Shown one piece after another: positions 61,679-64,000 of a stretch of 64,000 nt of DNA (its first letter is position 1; the number at the start of each line of letters is the position of its first letter). The position numbers were made by a program, and so were the translations under genes. Source of the DNA: Fructobacillus evanidus (lineage in GTDB: Bacteria; Bacillota; Bacilli; Lactobacillales; Lactobacillaceae); assembly GCF_963580165.1 (NCBI RefSeq), contig NZ_CAUZLM010000003.1, positions 124,001 to 188,000 of the forward strand. The letters run 5' to 3'. The notes beneath the pieces are model-generated. The model was not told the origin of the DNA and ran no database searches. It saw only the letters and a list, made by a program, of their open reading frames with translations.

Positions 61679-61975
61679 ATGAAAAAAACATCATTGACAG
61701 TAGTTTTGAATATTATGAAAAAACTAATAAAGTATTGGTGGCGATGGTCACAGCGCTGTTCATTTGGAATTGTTTGCTTCTTATTCTTAGGAAACCTACA
61801 AACTGCTTTCATCGTCAAAAATCAGGGTGCTCAGACAACGAACCTGCCAAGCGAACAGTTGGGAAACCTTTACACTTTGTTTAGCTGGTTGTTATTAACT
61901 GGCCTACTTTGGCTACCCCTTTTCATCGCTATAATCGAACTATTGCTGAATAGCAAGTCAAAAAAGATCAGATAA
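61679..61975 (+). CDS. Hypothetical membrane protein, 98 residues
   Basis: Behind ATAGGAGAATCAAC. Two membrane helices (about 28-46 and 65-90) with a short outer loop. No family recognised. Upstream flank resembles that of the 60361 gene. Confidence 0.5.
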   Translation: MKKTSLTVVLNIMKKLIKYWWRWSQRCSFGIVCFLFLGNLQTAFIVKNQGAQTTNLPSEQLGNLYTLFSWLLLTGLLWLPLFIAIIELLLNSKSKKIR

Positions 61976-61990
61976 AGCGGAGGACCTGAC

Positions 61991-62536
61991 ATGAAAACAA
62001 TCGTTCGACAACGTGTACTTACAAATTCAAAAGGACAGTATCTTTCTAAGAAGATACTGTCCAATATTCGACTGTCCTTAGATAAAGATCCAGAGTGGAC
62101 TTTTAATATTAAAAAGGCCTTGGTGTTGTCCAATCCCTTGTTACCCACAGAATCTAAAATAAAGACATTTTTAGACCAAAAGCAGGTTTTCTATACAGAG
62201 AAATGCTTCACATGGACAATTAAAAAAGTATCGGCACCAGTAGAAAAAATAAGTTTCAATTCTGAATGCCTTCTGGAATTTTTTCCGGGTCTTTATTTAG
62301 CAAATAATCCACTATTGGAACATACAGATAATATGAGACTAGAATTGACTGATCATATTAATCAGGCCTATTTATTATCCGAAGATACACAACAGTTTTT
62401 ATATCACAATTTTAATCATTTATTATCATCAAATTCTTTTTGCTACTGTCGTTTACAACTAGACAGTAGCAAGGAGGAGCCCTTTAATTCAACATTATAT
62501 GAGTTAATGAAAGAAGGAAAATTTTCATGGAATTGA
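61991..62536 (+). CDS. Hypothetical protein, 181 residues
   Basis: Behind GCGGAGGACCTGAC. Soluble (TESKIKTFLDQKQVFYTEKC; LLEFFPGLYLANNPLLEHTD). Near its start, CAGTATCTTTCTAAGAAGATACTG forms a strong hairpin in the coding DNA. Overlaps the next gene by ten bases. No family recognised. Confidence 0.5.
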   Translation: MKTIVRQRVLTNSKGQYLSKKILSNIRLSLDKDPEWTFNIKKALVLSNPLLPTESKIKTFLDQKQVFYTEKCFTWTIKKVSAPVEKISFNSECLLEFFPGLYLANNPLLEHTDNMRLELTDHINQAYLLSEDTQQFLYHNFNHLLSSNSFCYCRLQLDSSKEEPFNSTLYELMKEGKFSWN

Positions 62537-62916
62537 GAAACACAAAGACTTATCAAAACTTAGTAACAATTGGTGATCTGGACAGTTTAAAGTATTTAAA
62601 AGACTATTTGATGGTGGACTTATCAGAAGAGGAGTGGCCCATTTTTTGGGATACTTACCTACTGGAATGTCTTGATGGTGTTCAATCATTAGTTTCGGAT
62701 ATTACTGCAGGGGTACCAGCTTTTCAGTTTCTAACCGAAGGCGAGGAACTGGAACGGTACAAAGCCTCTTTATTGAGCTCCTTTATGATGTTCACCGCTG
62801 TTTATGAACAGGTTAAACAGAATTCTTATTTCTTTCAAAATATGGCTTTGCAAGAGTATATTGAGTATCACCCAAGAAAACAAAAGCATCTGATAACGTA
62901 TCTGAATAAAGAATAA
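62527..62916 (+). CDS. Hypothetical protein, 129 residues
   Basis: Starts behind AAAGAAGGAAAATTTTC within the end of the previous gene. Acidic, helical (LSEEEWPIFWDTYLLECLDG). The last 104 bases overlap the convergent 62813 gene, which is unusual. No family recognised. Confidence 0.5.
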   Translation: MELRNTKTYQNLVTIGDLDSLKYLKDYLMVDLSEEEWPIFWDTYLLECLDGVQSLVSDITAGVPAFQFLTEGEELERYKASLLSSFMMFTAVYEQVKQNSYFFQNMALQEYIEYHPRKQKHLITYLNKE

Positions 62917-63808
62917 GATTATAAAACACTTTATTTGAAGAGCTTTGTTGATGTGCAGGCTTCATTAAATACCCCGCAATGGCACAAACACGGTATTTAT
63001 CAGATTGGCTGTTAATAAATTTTAACAGTTCGGCCGCATTTTCATTTGTCAGAGCCTGATTATTAAGCTCTTCTATTGAGCAGATTTTCGCCATGACAAA
63101 TGGATTGCCTTCAGAGTTTTCAATACTTGTATAAATTTTGGCGCGAACAAAATTGTCATTTAGATCAAATTTAGCGTATCCAAAGAAAATATTGATAGTG
63201 GCGACTTCTAAATCTATTTCTTGACTTTGAAAAAGGTTAATGACTAAATCGTTAAATGTACGTTCCGATTCAAGTCCGTTTATCTGCCGATCTTTTGGCT
63301 TTCTCCAGGTAATGTTAGAGGATTCATTTAAGTTTGTTGAAGGATCCATAATTCTTTGGACAATGGCGAGCAAACCATGAATATTATGATTTTTTAGGCC
63401 AGAATGACCAACATTTTTCCTTGGAGTGATATCCTTTTTTGGCTTTTTTTCAGAGGGAGAACCGTGCAAAATATATTTTGTCTTCACAATAGCAGGTTCA
63501 TTTGCTGTATATTTATTGACTTCTTCATCAGGAAGATCATAGGTGCCATTTTGAACTGTGCACGCTTTAATGTGACCTTCTTTCCCCATTCGAGCAAATG
63601 ATCGATTTTTTGGCAAGCGTTGTTCATTTTGGATAACACGCCAACCCCTTATTGACATTTGTGCATAACAATTCGGGAAAGGACAATGAAAATTTTGTGA
63701 CTCTTTTGGATGATCACCATAACCCAATTTGCTTTTTCCGAGAGGGGAAAGCGCAAAATCAATGGAAACAATACAATCCAATCGGCGACTAAAAGCATAT
63801 TCGCTCAT
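62813..63808 (-). CDS. Hypothetical protein with Cys/His cluster, 331 residues
   Basis: No family recognised. The N-terminal region holds HCPFPNCYAQM and GHIKAC, a possible zinc site (two Cys pairs with a His). The middle is Lys/Pro-rich (SPSEKKPKKDITPRKN) and the C-terminal 170 residues look globular (INGLESERTFNDLVINLFQS). A nucleic-acid-binding role is a guess. AT-rich; minus strand, opposite to the transfer operon. Confidence 0.5.
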   Translation of the reverse strand: MSEYAFSRRLDCIVSIDFALSPLGKSKLGYGDHPKESQNFHCPFPNCYAQMSIRGWRVIQNEQRLPKNRSFARMGKEGHIKACTVQNGTYDLPDEEVNKYTANEPAIVKTKYILHGSPSEKKPKKDITPRKNVGHSGLKNHNIHGLLAIVQRIMDPSTNLNESSNITWRKPKDRQINGLESERTFNDLVINLFQSQEIDLEVATINIFFGYAKFDLNDNFVRAKIYTSIENSEGNPFVMAKICSIEELNNQALTNENAAELLKFINSQSDKYRVCAIAGYLMKPAHQQSSSNKVFYNLILYSDTLSDAFVFLGDTQYTLAKPYFERNKNSV

Positions 63809-63840
63809 AATAAAACTCCATTTCTACCAATCACGGCACA

Positions 63841-63920
63841 AATGGAGCAAATATTTTTTCAAGCATCTTGAAAAACCTTATGTATGTCGTTATAATAAAC
63901 GCATAAGGTTTTGCTCCATT
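63841..63920 (+). promoter_or_regulatory. Strong promoter nested in two inverted repeats
   Basis: TTGAAA (63868-63873), 17-base spacer, TATAAT (63891-63896). AAAACCTTATG (63872-63882) with CATAAGGTTTT (63902-63912) flanks the -10, and AATGGAGCAAA (63841-63851) with TTTGCTCCATT (63910-63920) forms an outer repeat. All arms are perfect 11-mers. It would read out of the right edge of the window and looks like a tightly regulated promoter or structured RNA gene. Confidence 0.6.
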
Positions 63921-64000
63921 CACAATTACCGTTACCGGCTAAAGTAAATGTATGTGACTGGAATATTTTTATTTGTAAGCAAGTTTAGCATAAGCCATGT

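Overview
The window looks like a low-to-mid GC Gram-positive of the Lactobacillaceae (a Leuconostoc/Weissella-like or other lactic acid bacterium is the best guess). The reasons are the Shine-Dalgarno sites, PsaA-type manganese uptake, glucan-binding-like aromatic repeats, a KxYKxGKxW signal peptide with an LPXTG anchor, and a pCF10/RepA_N-type conjugative backbone. The assignment rests on protein resemblance only. No rRNA, tRNA, transposase, integrase or CRISPR array was recognised. 

Left part (1-27.1 kb) is metabolic. It holds the 3' part of hisC, then a tight plus-strand operon (975-8428) with a biotin carrier, a biotin carboxylase, a DUF1445/D-glutamate-cyclase-like protein, PxpA, an NRAMP-like transporter lacking the metal motif, PxpB, PxpC and an aminotransferase. 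Together these suggest 5-oxoproline/D-glutamate metabolism coupled to a carboxylation step. Next come a DUF1003 protein, a large GT-C-like membrane protein, a GNAT enzyme, an MntBCA-type manganese ABC transporter behind a structured leader, and an M20 amidohydrolase-MetQ operon. That operon is preceded by what looks like a Met/Cys-rich leader-peptide attenuator (15235-15502). Further right are an esterase, an SDR enzyme, a multicopper oxidase divergent from a Met-rich 53-residue membrane protein, a NUDIX enzyme, a candidate small RNA, topoisomerase III and a UvrA-like ABC protein. A short remnant of a 2-hydroxyacid dehydrogenase gene marks the edge. 

Right part (27.1-64 kb) is a conjugative plasmid or integrated-plasmid module. 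It has a RepA_N initiator with four 23-bp iterons inside its own gene, ParA and a ribbon-helix-helix partner surrounded by three related small proteins, a RelB/YafQ toxin-antitoxin pair, a Fic protein and a membrane J-domain protein. It also has two related secreted repeat proteins (one decayed) and a 1332-residue LPXTG adhesin with a thioester domain and CnaB repeats. A type IV secretion/DNA-transfer operon follows: VirB6-like, PrgI-like, VirB4-like, VirB8-like, a lysozyme-type hydrolase, PcfB-like, VirD4-like, a Toprim protein, LtrC-like, MobC-like and a MOBP relaxase. Inside it sit two copies of a type I toxin/antisense-RNA module around an ASCH-domain gene, and a GTAGAGAAAA repeat motif recurs in at least six intergenic places. 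The tail (60.4-63.8 kb) is a string of unrecognised small genes. The rightmost bases carry a strong promoter nested in two inverted repeats. 

Whether the two halves form one megaplasmid or a chromosome with an integrated plasmid cannot be decided from the window. The observations most worth following are the Met/Cys attenuator, the ToxN-like domain fused in frame to LtrC with an internal ribosome binding site, the twin toxin/antisense modules with compensated terminator stems, and the dispersed GTAGAGAAAA arrays.
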